64,000 bases of DNA from Gammaproteobacteria bacterium (lineage in GTDB: Bacteria; Pseudomonadota; Gammaproteobacteria; UBA5861): NCBI GenBank assembly GCA_022360445.1, contig JAKSCV010000058.1, positions 1-64,000 on the forward strand. The letters are read 5' to 3'. The number at the start of each line of letters is the position of its first letter. Position 1 is the stretch's first letter. This document shows, piece after piece, positions 16,535-25,413 of this stretch. Both the position numbers and the translations under genes were made by a program. The notes under the pieces were generated by a model. It was not told the origin of the DNA. It saw only the letters and a list, made by a program, of their open reading frames with translations, and made no database searches.

Positions 16535-17083
16535 TTACTCAACAACGTAAATTTTACCCACCATGTTATGGTGGTTGATGCCGCAGTACTCGTTACAGAT
16601 AACAGAGTACTCGCCTGTCGCATTGGGTGTGATTGTCAGCACGTGTTCATATCCTGGCAACACCTGGATATTCAGATTCGCAGGTTGCAGAGAAAAGCCG
16701 TGATTCCAATCGATTGAGTTCAAGTGAAGGCGGTAACTCTGGCCTTGTTTAAGCTCCAGAATCGGCCACCAGTCCCACAAGCGCGCCACCATATAAATAT
16801 CTTCACCCGCCGGTGGGGCAACCACTGGGAACTGACGATCCCCCTCTGTTCTCACTGTGTACTGATCAACAAAGGCCTGAGTTTTTTCCATATACCTTTG
16901 TGGCGTGGTTCGGTAAGTTTCCGTCGACAAATTCTGTTCACCGAAAATATGCCAGAGCGGCATCATCAAGGTCAGAATAATGCCCCAAATAACAACAATA
17001 AAAATCCAGATCAATTCTGCCCGGTCAATCGGTTTTTTCCACCAGACTTTTTGATCAGGAGGCGATAAGCTGGTCATTGCCAT
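16535..17083 (-). CDS. CuA-containing subunit II of the B-type heme-copper enzyme (NorY-like)
   Basis: The short 182-residue subunit II has one N-terminal membrane anchor (about 25-45, AELIWIFIVVIWGIILTLMM) and a cupredoxin domain. The complete CuA site is visible: H128 (DWNHGF), C163 and C167, H171 and M174 in CNEYCGINHHNM. It therefore accepts electrons from a soluble donor such as cytochrome c. The length matches ba3-type and NorY proteins. The GAGG ribosome site fits either of two nearby ATGs (17083 or 17077). It precedes subunit I by 12 bases. Confidence 0.93.
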   Translation of the reverse strand: MAMTSLSPPDQKVWWKKPIDRAELIWIFIVVIWGIILTLMMPLWHIFGEQNLSTETYRTTPQRYMEKTQAFVDQYTVRTEGDRQFPVVAPPAGEDIYMVARLWDWWPILELKQGQSYRLHLNSIDWNHGFSLQPANLNIQVLPGYEHVLTITPNATGEYSVICNEYCGINHHNMVGKIYVVE

Positions 17084-17125
17084 ACCCTCAACTAGATTCG
17101 TTATCTATCAAATAAAAGCGCACGA

Positions 17126-17281
17126 TTAATTGGCAATAGGAATGGAAACAATCTCCACAATCCCCCAAATAATATATGTCACCGTTGGAATGGCGATACC
17201 AATAAACAGTAAGAGAAACGGGTTATCGATTAACTGCTGCATAATAGGAATTTTTTCTTCTTCTTGATCATTCTCGTTCAT
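17126..17281 (-). CDS. Single-span small subunit (subunit IIa-like), 51 residues
   Basis: A short frame encodes a 51-residue protein starting MNENDQEEEKIPIMQQLID, followed by one strongly hydrophobic helix (LLLFIGIAIPTVTYIIWGIVEI). An AGAGGG ribosome site lies at the right distance upstream. Position, size and a single membrane span match subunit IIa of ba3-type heme-copper enzymes, which is encoded ahead of subunit II. The FNR-type box at 17399-17412 lies upstream, making this the first gene of the cluster. Confidence 0.75.
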   Translation of the reverse strand: MNENDQEEEKIPIMQQLIDNPFLLLFIGIAIPTVTYIIWGIVEIVSIPIAN

Positions 17282-17398
17282 TTTAAACGCCCTCTTTTTT
17301 CCGAAAGCCCATCAATAAATATTTTTATTTTCTTCAGCCCAGCGTTTCACTGCCCAAAGACTTGCGGCTAAGCATGAAAGACTTGTTAAATCTCCTCC

Positions 17399-17412
17399 TT
17401 GACATAAATCAA
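17399..17412 (-). promoter_or_regulatory. FNR/DNR-type box upstream of the sNOR-like cluster
   Basis: TTGACATAAATCAA matches the FNR/DNR consensus TTGAT-N4-ATCAA at nine of ten positions. Its centre lies about 125 bases before the start of the small subunit gene. With the usual -41.5 placement the transcript would start near 17364. CRP/FNR-family NO sensors (Dnr, NnrR) use the same site. Confidence 0.65.
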
Positions 17413-17441
17413 CTCGCTCATTGATTGAGTGTGCCAAAAAA

Positions 17442-17981
17442 CTATCTCAACAATGACCTTCTAACTTGTTTTGAATTAAAGATAATTTCTGTAACCACTT
17501 GATTTTCAGCATCATAAATTGCGCCCCAATAATCGTTTCCACCACCGCAGACATTGATAGCTGATGCCCGCCAGTCTTCAACATCCACCTCTTTCCAAAC
17601 CTTGCTTCCACGCTGCCGCTCGATACTGGCTTTTCGGGCATCTTTACGAAAACCATTGATATAGATGTAAGGTCGGCGAAGGACTTCAAAAGCGATGTAC
17701 TGCCGGTAATAATCACTCAATTGAAAATCCACTTTTTCACTCTTGTTTAACTGATTCTGCAGCATATCCGGCATTAAATTGTCAACTTCATCCACCAGGT
17801 TCTCACTCAATTTCCGGTGCCCGGTAATAAAAGAAGGTGTCATTCTTGAACATTGATCCAACGCTGTTTTGACGTGAAACGGATCAGAAATAATGACGTA
17901 ATCTTTTACCGAATGATTTTCACTCGCGTGAACAAACGCTACCATCGCGGCATAAAAAACTAAAAGCATAAAAAACTTCAT
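17442..17981 (-). CDS. Secreted protein of unknown function, divergent from nirS
   Basis: The 179-residue protein starts MKFFMLLVFYAAMVAFVHAS, a signal peptide, after a strong GAGGTGG ribosome site; a 45-base longer frame lacks such support. The mature protein has only two Cys (DQCSRM and INVCGGGNDYWG), perhaps a disulfide, with a charged helical middle and a C-terminal beta-like segment (YWGAIYDAENQVVTEIIF). I do not recognise the family. It shares a perfect FNR/DNR box with nirS, each start lying about 75-85 bases from it, so it is probably induced with denitrification. A periplasmic accessory role is only an inference. Confidence 0.6.
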   Translation of the reverse strand: MKFFMLLVFYAAMVAFVHASENHSVKDYVIISDPFHVKTALDQCSRMTPSFITGHRKLSENLVDEVDNLMPDMLQNQLNKSEKVDFQLSDYYRQYIAFEVLRRPYIYINGFRKDARKASIERQRGSKVWKEVDVEDWRASAINVCGGGNDYWGAIYDAENQVVTEIIFNSKQVRRSLLR

Positions 17982-18029
17982 TTCAAACCACCTCACCGGA
18001 ATCCATGTAGATAAAAACTTACGCATTGA

Positions 18030-19877
<1,848 letters not shown>

Positions 19878-19884
19878 GCAACCC

Positions 19885-19910
19885 AGGGGTGGCTTCATGC
19901 CACCCCTTTT
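19885..19910 (+). terminator. Intrinsic terminator or attenuator after nirS
   Basis: AGGGGTGGC and GCCACCCCT form a 9-bp stem with a TTCAT loop, ending in TTTT. It begins 8 bases after the nirS stop. Partial termination here would leave nirS mRNA in excess over the d1-heme genes downstream. Confidence 0.8.
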
Positions 19911-19952
19911 CAATCGCATCCCACGTAAAACCAAAACAAAAGGATTGCCGAG

Positions 19953-20744
19953 ATGAAACACCCTGCCCTTGTTTACCTCGTTGGTGCCGGCCCCGGAGAC
20001 TCTGAGTTATTGACTGTTAAGGCCCTTCGCTTATTACAAACGGCCGATACCGTCATATATGACCGTCTGGTTTCAAAAGATATTATCGGCCTTATCCCTC
20101 AGGGCGTGTGCAAACTTTATGTTGGCAAAGCTACGGGCAATCATGCACTTGATCAATCGGAAATTAACCAGCTACTGGCACAGCTCGCGCGTAAGAACCG
20201 CAAAATTGTTCGCCTTAAAGGGGGTGACCCCTTTATTTTTGGGCGCGGTGGAGAAGAAGCGCTGTTCCTCAAAAAACAGGGAATTCCGTTTGAAATCGTC
20301 CCAGGTATTACCGCTGCTCAAGCGTGCTCAGCATACAGTGGCATTCCCTTAACCCACCGCTCGGTTGCTCGCTCAGTACAATATCTGACGGGACACTGGG
20401 AAAACAATGCAGACATTCAAGTGGATTCCAATACATTAGCTGACCCTAAGCAAACCCTGGTCATCTACATGGGCCTGGCCAATCTCAGCCACATCATCAC
20501 AAAAATTATTGATGCCGGGCGCTTGCCTGAAACGCCCGTCGCAATCATTGAAAAGGGCACAACCGCACAGCACCGACAAGTCACTTGTTCACTCATAACA
20601 TGCGTTAAAACTGTCCAGGATCAAGAAATCCAACCCCCCTCCTTAATTATCATAGGTGACGTCGTAACGTTTTCTCATCACTTAAATTGGTTTGAACCCG
20701 AAACTCAAAAGCAAGAAAGCAACCATTATGCGCAAGGCCATTGA
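19953..20744 (+). CDS. nirE: Uroporphyrinogen-III C-methyltransferase (SUMT), NirE
   Basis: NirE makes precorrin-2 from uroporphyrinogen III using two SAM, the first step towards siroheme and heme d1. The 263-residue protein has the family signatures VYLVGAGPGDSELLTVKALR, YVGKATGNHA, VRLKGGDPFIFGRGGEE, VPGITAAQACSAYSGIPLTHR and MGLANL. It has no CysG oxidase/chelatase domain. An AAAGGA ribosome site lies upstream. Its 3' end overlaps the nirC-like start by 17 bases. Being inside the nir cluster supports the NirE name over CobA. Confidence 0.95.
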   Translation: MKHPALVYLVGAGPGDSELLTVKALRLLQTADTVIYDRLVSKDIIGLIPQGVCKLYVGKATGNHALDQSEINQLLAQLARKNRKIVRLKGGDPFIFGRGGEEALFLKKQGIPFEIVPGITAAQACSAYSGIPLTHRSVARSVQYLTGHWENNADIQVDSNTLADPKQTLVIYMGLANLSHIITKIIDAGRLPETPVAIIEKGTTAQHRQVTCSLITCVKTVQDQEIQPPSLIIIGDVVTFSHHLNWFEPETQKQESNHYAQGH

Positions 20745-21096
20745 TTCAATTTGGAACTTACTGGGTAGACCACTGAAACACACCGGTCAGGCAATGCTCC
20801 TTACGCTGTTCTTCTCCTCTTCCACAGCAGCATGGGCAGATTTGTCCTCCCAGGAAGTAGCGGCACTGCGCCATCTGCTGTATCAGGACTGCGGCTCGTG
20901 CCACGGCTTACATCTCACGGGTGGTCTCGGTCCAGCCATCACGCGCACTGCACTGCAAAGCAAACCCACCGGTTATCTTTTTACAGTCATCGCGAAAGGC
21001 ATACCAGGGACACCCATGCCGCCATGGGAATCCCTGCTGAGTGAGAAAGAAATTCAGTGGCTTATCACGGAACTAAAAGGACCATCCACGCAATGA
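20728..21096 (+). CDS. nirC: Small c-type cytochrome NirC
   Basis: The 122-residue precursor has a signal segment (about residues 20-37, cleavage near AAWA) and one class I heme c motif CGSCH (C55, C58, H59) with a probable distal Met in TPMPPWESLLSE. NirC acts as a periplasmic electron carrier for NirS or for d1-heme maturation. The ATG at 20728 follows AAGAAAG; an ATG at 20692 would lengthen the leader without homologous support. It overlaps nirE at the start and nirF at the stop, consistent with tight co-translation. Confidence 0.9.
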   Translation: MRKAIDSIWNLLGRPLKHTGQAMLLTLFFSSSTAAWADLSSQEVAALRHLLYQDCGSCHGLHLTGGLGPAITRTALQSKPTGYLFTVIAKGIPGTPMPPWESLLSEKEIQWLITELKGPSTQ

Positions 21097-22271
21097 AACA
21101 CCTATCCATGCTATTGATACTGACTTGCCTTTGGCTCCCCGCCACGGTGATGGCCACATTGAGAGGAACAGGCGATTTAGGCGTTGTCATCGAAAGAGCC
21201 AGCGGTTCAATATTGATTGTTGAACACAGCCAGCATACGGTACTGGGCCGTGTATCCGGCTTGGGTGATCTGTCCCATGCTTCTGTCGTATTTTCACGTG
21301 ATGCTCGTTACGCTTTTATTTTTGGACGAGATGGTGGGCTTAGCAAGGTTGATCTGCTTAAACAGCGTATCGTCAAGCGCACTATCCAATCGGGTAACAG
21401 TATTGGAGGTGCCATTTCCCAAGACGGCCGTCTCATCGCAGTCTCAAACTACACACCTGGCGGTGTTCGCATTTTTAATGCCGACACTCTTTCGAAGGTG
21501 GCGGACATCCCGGCCGACTATGGTCAAAAAACATACTCTAAAGTGATCGGTTTGGTGGATGCACCCAACAATCGGTTTGTGTTCTCACTATATGATGCCG
21601 GGGAAATATGGGTTGCAGACGTCACGGACTCACAGGATCCGAAATTAACCAAGTATAAAGATGTGGGCCGACAACCTTACGATGGCTTAATCAGTGCCAA
21701 TGGCCGTCACTACCTGGCCGGGCTTTTTGGTGAAGATGGACTGGCTCACCTGGATTTATGGCATCCGGATCGCGGGATAAAAAAAATTCTCCCGGGTTAC
21801 GGCAAAGGCCAAAACGATCAAAAGTTGCCTGTCTACAAAATGCCTCATCTGGAAGGCTGGGCGATCGCAGGCTCACAGGCCTTTTTCCCGGCTATCGGTA
21901 AACACCAAGTCTTAGTCGCAGACACAGAAAACTGGCAACAAACTGGAACAATTCCGGTGATCGGCCAACCGGTTTTTGTCATGGCAGAACCCACACAGCG
22001 CCAAGTGTGGGTGAACTTTGCACTTCCCAATAATCAGTGGGTACAAGTCATTAATGTTGAAAGCCAAAAACCAGTGAAAACGCTAGAACCAGGGAAAGGC
22101 GTGCTGCATATGGAATTTACGCCTCGTGGCCAGGCTGTCTGGATATCTGTGCGCGATGAAAACCGGATTGATGTCTACGATACCCAAACCATGCAATTGA
22201 TCATACAAATTCCAGCCGAAGCCCCGAGTGGCATATTTTTTACCAACCGTGCCCACAAAATAGGTTTGTAA
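21093..22271 (+). CDS. nirF: Heme d1 biosynthesis protein NirF
   Basis: NirF is a periplasmic propeller protein with NirS-like repeats, required at a late step of heme d1 formation. The 392-residue precursor begins with a signal peptide (MKHLSMLLILTCLWLPATVMA). Propeller-blade signatures include SHASVVFSRDARYAFIFGRDG, GGAISQDGRLIAVSNYTPGG and MEFTPRGQAVWISVRDENRIDVYD in three separate stretches. It lacks a heme c motif, unlike NirN and NirS. The ATG overlaps the nirC stop (ATGA), and its stop overlaps the nirDL start by one base. Confidence 0.95.
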   Translation: MKHLSMLLILTCLWLPATVMATLRGTGDLGVVIERASGSILIVEHSQHTVLGRVSGLGDLSHASVVFSRDARYAFIFGRDGGLSKVDLLKQRIVKRTIQSGNSIGGAISQDGRLIAVSNYTPGGVRIFNADTLSKVADIPADYGQKTYSKVIGLVDAPNNRFVFSLYDAGEIWVADVTDSQDPKLTKYKDVGRQPYDGLISANGRHYLAGLFGEDGLAHLDLWHPDRGIKKILPGYGKGQNDQKLPVYKMPHLEGWAIAGSQAFFPAIGKHQVLVADTENWQQTGTIPVIGQPVFVMAEPTQRQVWVNFALPNNQWVQVINVESQKPVKTLEPGKGVLHMEFTPRGQAVWISVRDENRIDVYDTQTMQLIIQIPAEAPSGIFFTNRAHKIGL

Positions 22272-23254
22272 TGAAGACCGTCCTCTCTCAACAGCGATTA
22301 TTAAACGAATTCCAGCATGGGTTTCCGTTGGTTATTGAACCCTTTGCCGACATGGCGGCACAAATCGGTGTCACCGTTCAGTTCCTCTTAGCGCAACTCA
22401 GAGTCTTTCAACAACAACACATCATCAGCCGGGTTGGACCCGTGTTCCGGCCCAATACTATTGGCGTTAGCACACTGGCCGCGATGTCTGTCCCTGACGC
22501 AGATATAGACAAGATCGCCGCCATGATTAGTCGCTATCCACAAGTAAATCATAATTATGAGCGCGAACATGCTTACAACTTATGGTTTGTGCTCAATGAC
22601 AGTGACTCAGCTTCCCTTGAGCATACCCTGGCCTGCATAAGCCGACAAACCGGCCACCCCATACTTTCTTTACCCTTGGTGAAGGCTTATCACATCGATT
22701 TAGGCTTTGATCTGGAAACAGGCACAAAAAAGAAACAAACACGACCCTGTCATCGGACTCATACACCACATACCCCTCTACAGGAAGACTACAAACCACT
22801 GATTACAGTCACTCAAAAAGGCCTGCCCTTAACTGAGCGACCTTATCTGGCAATTGCTAAAAAGCTCAAACGAACTGAACAAAGTGTGATCACTCAACTG
22901 ACAGCACTTCTACAGGAAGGCATTATCAAGCGCATGGGAGTGATCGTGCAGCACCGCAAACTTGGGTTTCTGGCCAATGGCATGGTTGTTTTTGACATCC
23001 CAGATACCATGGTCGACGCCATCGCTGATGAGTTCAGCGCCGAACCTCGGATCAGTCTCTGCTATCAGCGCCCTCGCCAGAAACCGCATTGGCCTTACAA
23101 TTTATTTTGCATGATTCATGGTAAAAGCCGCCAGGAAGTTTTGGAGCATGTAACCAACCTACGATTCAGACATAACCTGTCCGAAATTCCACACGATGTT
23201 TTATTCAGCAAAAAGTGCTTTAAACAACGCGGGGCCACGTACCGTTATGGATGA
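22271..23254 (+). CDS. nirDL: Fused siroheme decarboxylase NirD-NirL
   Basis: The 327-residue protein holds two Lrp/AsnC-like halves joined at about 150-175 by a basic His/Thr-rich linker. The first half (NirD-like) has SRVGPVFRPNTIG and VNHNYEREHAYNLWFV. The second (NirL-like) has KRMGVIVQHRKLGFLANGM and SLCYQRPRQKPHWPYNLF. With NirG and NirH it decarboxylates siroheme to 12,18-didecarboxysiroheme. The DL fusion is known in some denitrifiers, whereas D and L are separate in Pseudomonas. NirG has the same overall half type as D, NirH as L. Confidence 0.93.
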   Translation: MKTVLSQQRLLNEFQHGFPLVIEPFADMAAQIGVTVQFLLAQLRVFQQQHIISRVGPVFRPNTIGVSTLAAMSVPDADIDKIAAMISRYPQVNHNYEREHAYNLWFVLNDSDSASLEHTLACISRQTGHPILSLPLVKAYHIDLGFDLETGTKKKQTRPCHRTHTPHTPLQEDYKPLITVTQKGLPLTERPYLAIAKKLKRTEQSVITQLTALLQEGIIKRMGVIVQHRKLGFLANGMVVFDIPDTMVDAIADEFSAEPRISLCYQRPRQKPHWPYNLFCMIHGKSRQEVLEHVTNLRFRHNLSEIPHDVLFSKKCFKQRGATYRYG

Positions 23255-23690
23255 CCTGGACCGTCAAATTATTAATCGTTTGCAAAAAAATCTGCCGGTT
23301 TGTACACGCCCGTTTGAGCAGGTTGCTCAGGAACTCGGCACAACGGAAGACAAACTCATCAGCCGTATCCAGGCTCTGCTTGACGATGGTACTTTGACCC
23401 GGTTTGGGCCTTTATTCAATGCCGCTGAACTCGGTGGTGAACTGAGCCTGTGCGCCATGTCCATCCCTGAACAAGCGTTTGACTCGGTGGCCGATATTGT
23501 GGGTGACTTTCCTCAAGTAGCGCATAATTATGCCCGTAACCACACTCTCAATATGTGGTTTGTGCTGGCAACCAGCTATCCCGGTGAACTCGAAAAGACC
23601 CTGGAATCTATTGAAATAAAAACCGGCTATACCGTGTACAACTTTCCTAAAAAGAAAGAATTTTTTATTGGCCTTTATTTGAACGCATGA
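23247..23690 (+). CDS. nirG: Siroheme decarboxylase subunit NirG
   Basis: The 147-residue AsnC-like protein starts MDDLDRQIINRLQKNLPV and overlaps nirDL by 8 bases; a start 51 bases upstream lies in the previous gene and lacks homology. It has the NirD/G-type core TRFGPLFNAAELGG and VAHNYARNHTLNMWFVL. It partners with NirH, forming together with NirDL the siroheme decarboxylase of heme d1 synthesis. Its stop overlaps nirH by ATGA. Confidence 0.93.
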   Translation: MDDLDRQIINRLQKNLPVCTRPFEQVAQELGTTEDKLISRIQALLDDGTLTRFGPLFNAAELGGELSLCAMSIPEQAFDSVADIVGDFPQVAHNYARNHTLNMWFVLATSYPGELEKTLESIEIKTGYTVYNFPKKKEFFIGLYLNA

Positions 23691-24190
23691 CCATGTCCAA
23701 GAATGATTCATCGAACAATAAGTTAGACCAAAACATTGTTACCCTGACGCAATCCGGACTACCTTTGGTGCCTCAACCCTATCACCACCTGGCAAAACAA
23801 CTGAGCGTAGATGCCGAGTCCGTAATGACGCGTTTGAAGGCCATGCAACAGGACGGCCGAGTTCGCCGCATTGGCGCGGTGCCCAACCATTACCGGCTCG
23901 GATACAAGGCCAATGGCATGTCCGTGTGGGATGTGGACGATGCTTTCATCCAGGCTGCGGGTGAAAAAGTCGGGCAGTTAACGTTTGTCAGTCACTGCTA
24001 CGAACGTCCTCGGGCACCCGGCATCTGGCCCTATAATTTATTCGCCATGGTGCATGCCCATACAAAAGCCGAAGTCTACACCCTCGTTGATCACATCCAG
24101 AATGTGCTGAGTGATTGGTCCCGACAGCACGATGTTTTGTTCAGCACCCGGATTCTGAAAAAAACCGGGTTTCGTTTGGGAGACAAATAA
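23687..24190 (+). CDS. nirH: Siroheme decarboxylase subunit NirH
   Basis: The 167-residue protein has the NirL/H-type core VRRIGAVPNHYRLGYKANGMS and VSHCYERPRAPGIWPYNLF, ending with QHDVLFSTRILKKTGFRL. It belongs to the siroheme decarboxylase family. Unlike the corresponding half of NirDL (SLCYQRP), it keeps a His before the Cys-Tyr pair (SHCYERP). Start and stop overlap nirG and nirJ respectively. Confidence 0.93.
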   Translation: MTMSKNDSSNNKLDQNIVTLTQSGLPLVPQPYHHLAKQLSVDAESVMTRLKAMQQDGRVRRIGAVPNHYRLGYKANGMSVWDVDDAFIQAAGEKVGQLTFVSHCYERPRAPGIWPYNLFAMVHAHTKAEVYTLVDHIQNVLSDWSRQHDVLFSTRILKKTGFRLGDK

Positions 24191-25413
24191 TGTTCCGCAT
24201 CAGCCAGTTTATGCAAGACCTTATCGCCCCCGGAGTGTCCCTGAACGAACGCAAACCCACAGGGCCGGTTGTTATTTGGAACTTGATACGCCGTTGCAAT
24301 CTGCGTTGCCAGCACTGTTACACCACATCGAAAGATCAAAATTACCCGGGTGAATTGGGAACGGAGGAAGTATTCAAGGTGATGGAAGAGTTGCGCGCTT
24401 ACGGCGTGCCCGTTCTGATACTCTCCGGCGGCGAACCCTTGATGCGACCGGACATTTTTAAGCTCACAGCCTATGCCAAGCAGTTAGGCTTTTATGTCGC
24501 CCTCTCAACCAATGGCACACTGATCAACGAACAGAATATTGACACCATTGCCGCATGTGATTATCAATACGTGGGAATCAGTATTGACGGTATCGGGCCT
24601 ACGCATGATCGTTTCCGTGGAAAAAAAGGCGCATTTAACGATTCCATGGCTGCCGTCCAGCTCTGTCAGCAAGCGGGCATCAAAGTCGGGCTCCGCTTTA
24701 CACCTGTGCAAAACAACGTCGATGAGCTACCACAGTTACTTGAGCTCGTACGCAAGGAAAACATTAATAAATTTTATCTCTCGCACTTGAACTACGGTGG
24801 CCGTGGCAATCGTAGTCGCAAGCAGGATACACACCATCAAATGACCCGCGATATGATGGACCGCTTGCTAGAGGCGGCCTATGAAGATGCCAGAGATGGC
24901 ACTGGCCGGGAGTATGTCACCGGTAACAACGATGCGGATGGCGTCTACTTTTTGCAGTGGGTGAAAAAACACTTTCCTGAAAAAGAAACCGCCATTCGGA
25001 AAAAGTTAATTGCGTGGGGTGGAAACGCTTCCGGCCTTCACATTGCCAATATTGATAACCTTGGGAATGTCCATCCGGACACCTTTTGGTGGGATTACAC
25101 CTTAGGCAATATCAAAGAACGTCCGTTCTCGGATATCTGGTCTGATACCCGTGACCCGCTGATGGCGGGTCTCAAACAGAAACCGCGCCCATTAGGCGGC
25201 CGCTGCGGCGCCTGCCCAGCACAAAGTATTTGTGGCGGGAACACACGAGTACGCGCCTACCAAACAACGAATGACCCCTGGTGGGAAGACCCAGGCTGCT
25301 ATCTCCATGATGATGAACTCGGTCTCGTCGAAGCCGACTACATCCACACCCGACCACACCCCATCCCATTGCAAACAAACACTGTTGGGCAGGCTATCCA
25401 ATGGGCAAAATAA
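24190..25413 (+). CDS. nirJ: Radical SAM heme d1 biosynthesis protein NirJ
   Basis: NirJ is a cytoplasmic radical SAM enzyme that removes two propionate side chains on the way to heme d1. The 407-residue protein has the radical SAM motif CNLRCQHC (C36, C40, C43), SGGEPLMRPD, and a C-terminal Cys cluster typical of NirJ (RCGACPAQSICGG, then GCYLHDDE) for an auxiliary [4Fe-4S] cluster. The ATG at 24190 lies in the nirH stop (TAATG); a longer frame begins inside nirH and is rejected. Its 3' end overlaps the nirN start by 13 bases. Confidence 0.96.
   Translation: MFRISQFMQDLIAPGVSLNERKPTGPVVIWNLIRRCNLRCQHCYTTSKDQNYPGELGTEEVFKVMEELRAYGVPVLILSGGEPLMRPDIFKLTAYAKQLGFYVALSTNGTLINEQNIDTIAACDYQYVGISIDGIGPTHDRFRGKKGAFNDSMAAVQLCQQAGIKVGLRFTPVQNNVDELPQLLELVRKENINKFYLSHLNYGGRGNRSRKQDTHHQMTRDMMDRLLEAAYEDARDGTGREYVTGNNDADGVYFLQWVKKHFPEKETAIRKKLIAWGGNASGLHIANIDNLGNVHPDTFWWDYTLGNIKERPFSDIWSDTRDPLMAGLKQKPRPLGGRCGACPAQSICGGNTRVRAYQTTNDPWWEDPGCYLHDDELGLVEADYIHTRPHPIPLQTNTVGQAIQWAK

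Noticed and set aside
19953-20744. nirE as a general cobA gene
   Set aside because: The protein alone could be CobA, but its place in the nir operon makes NirE more likely.
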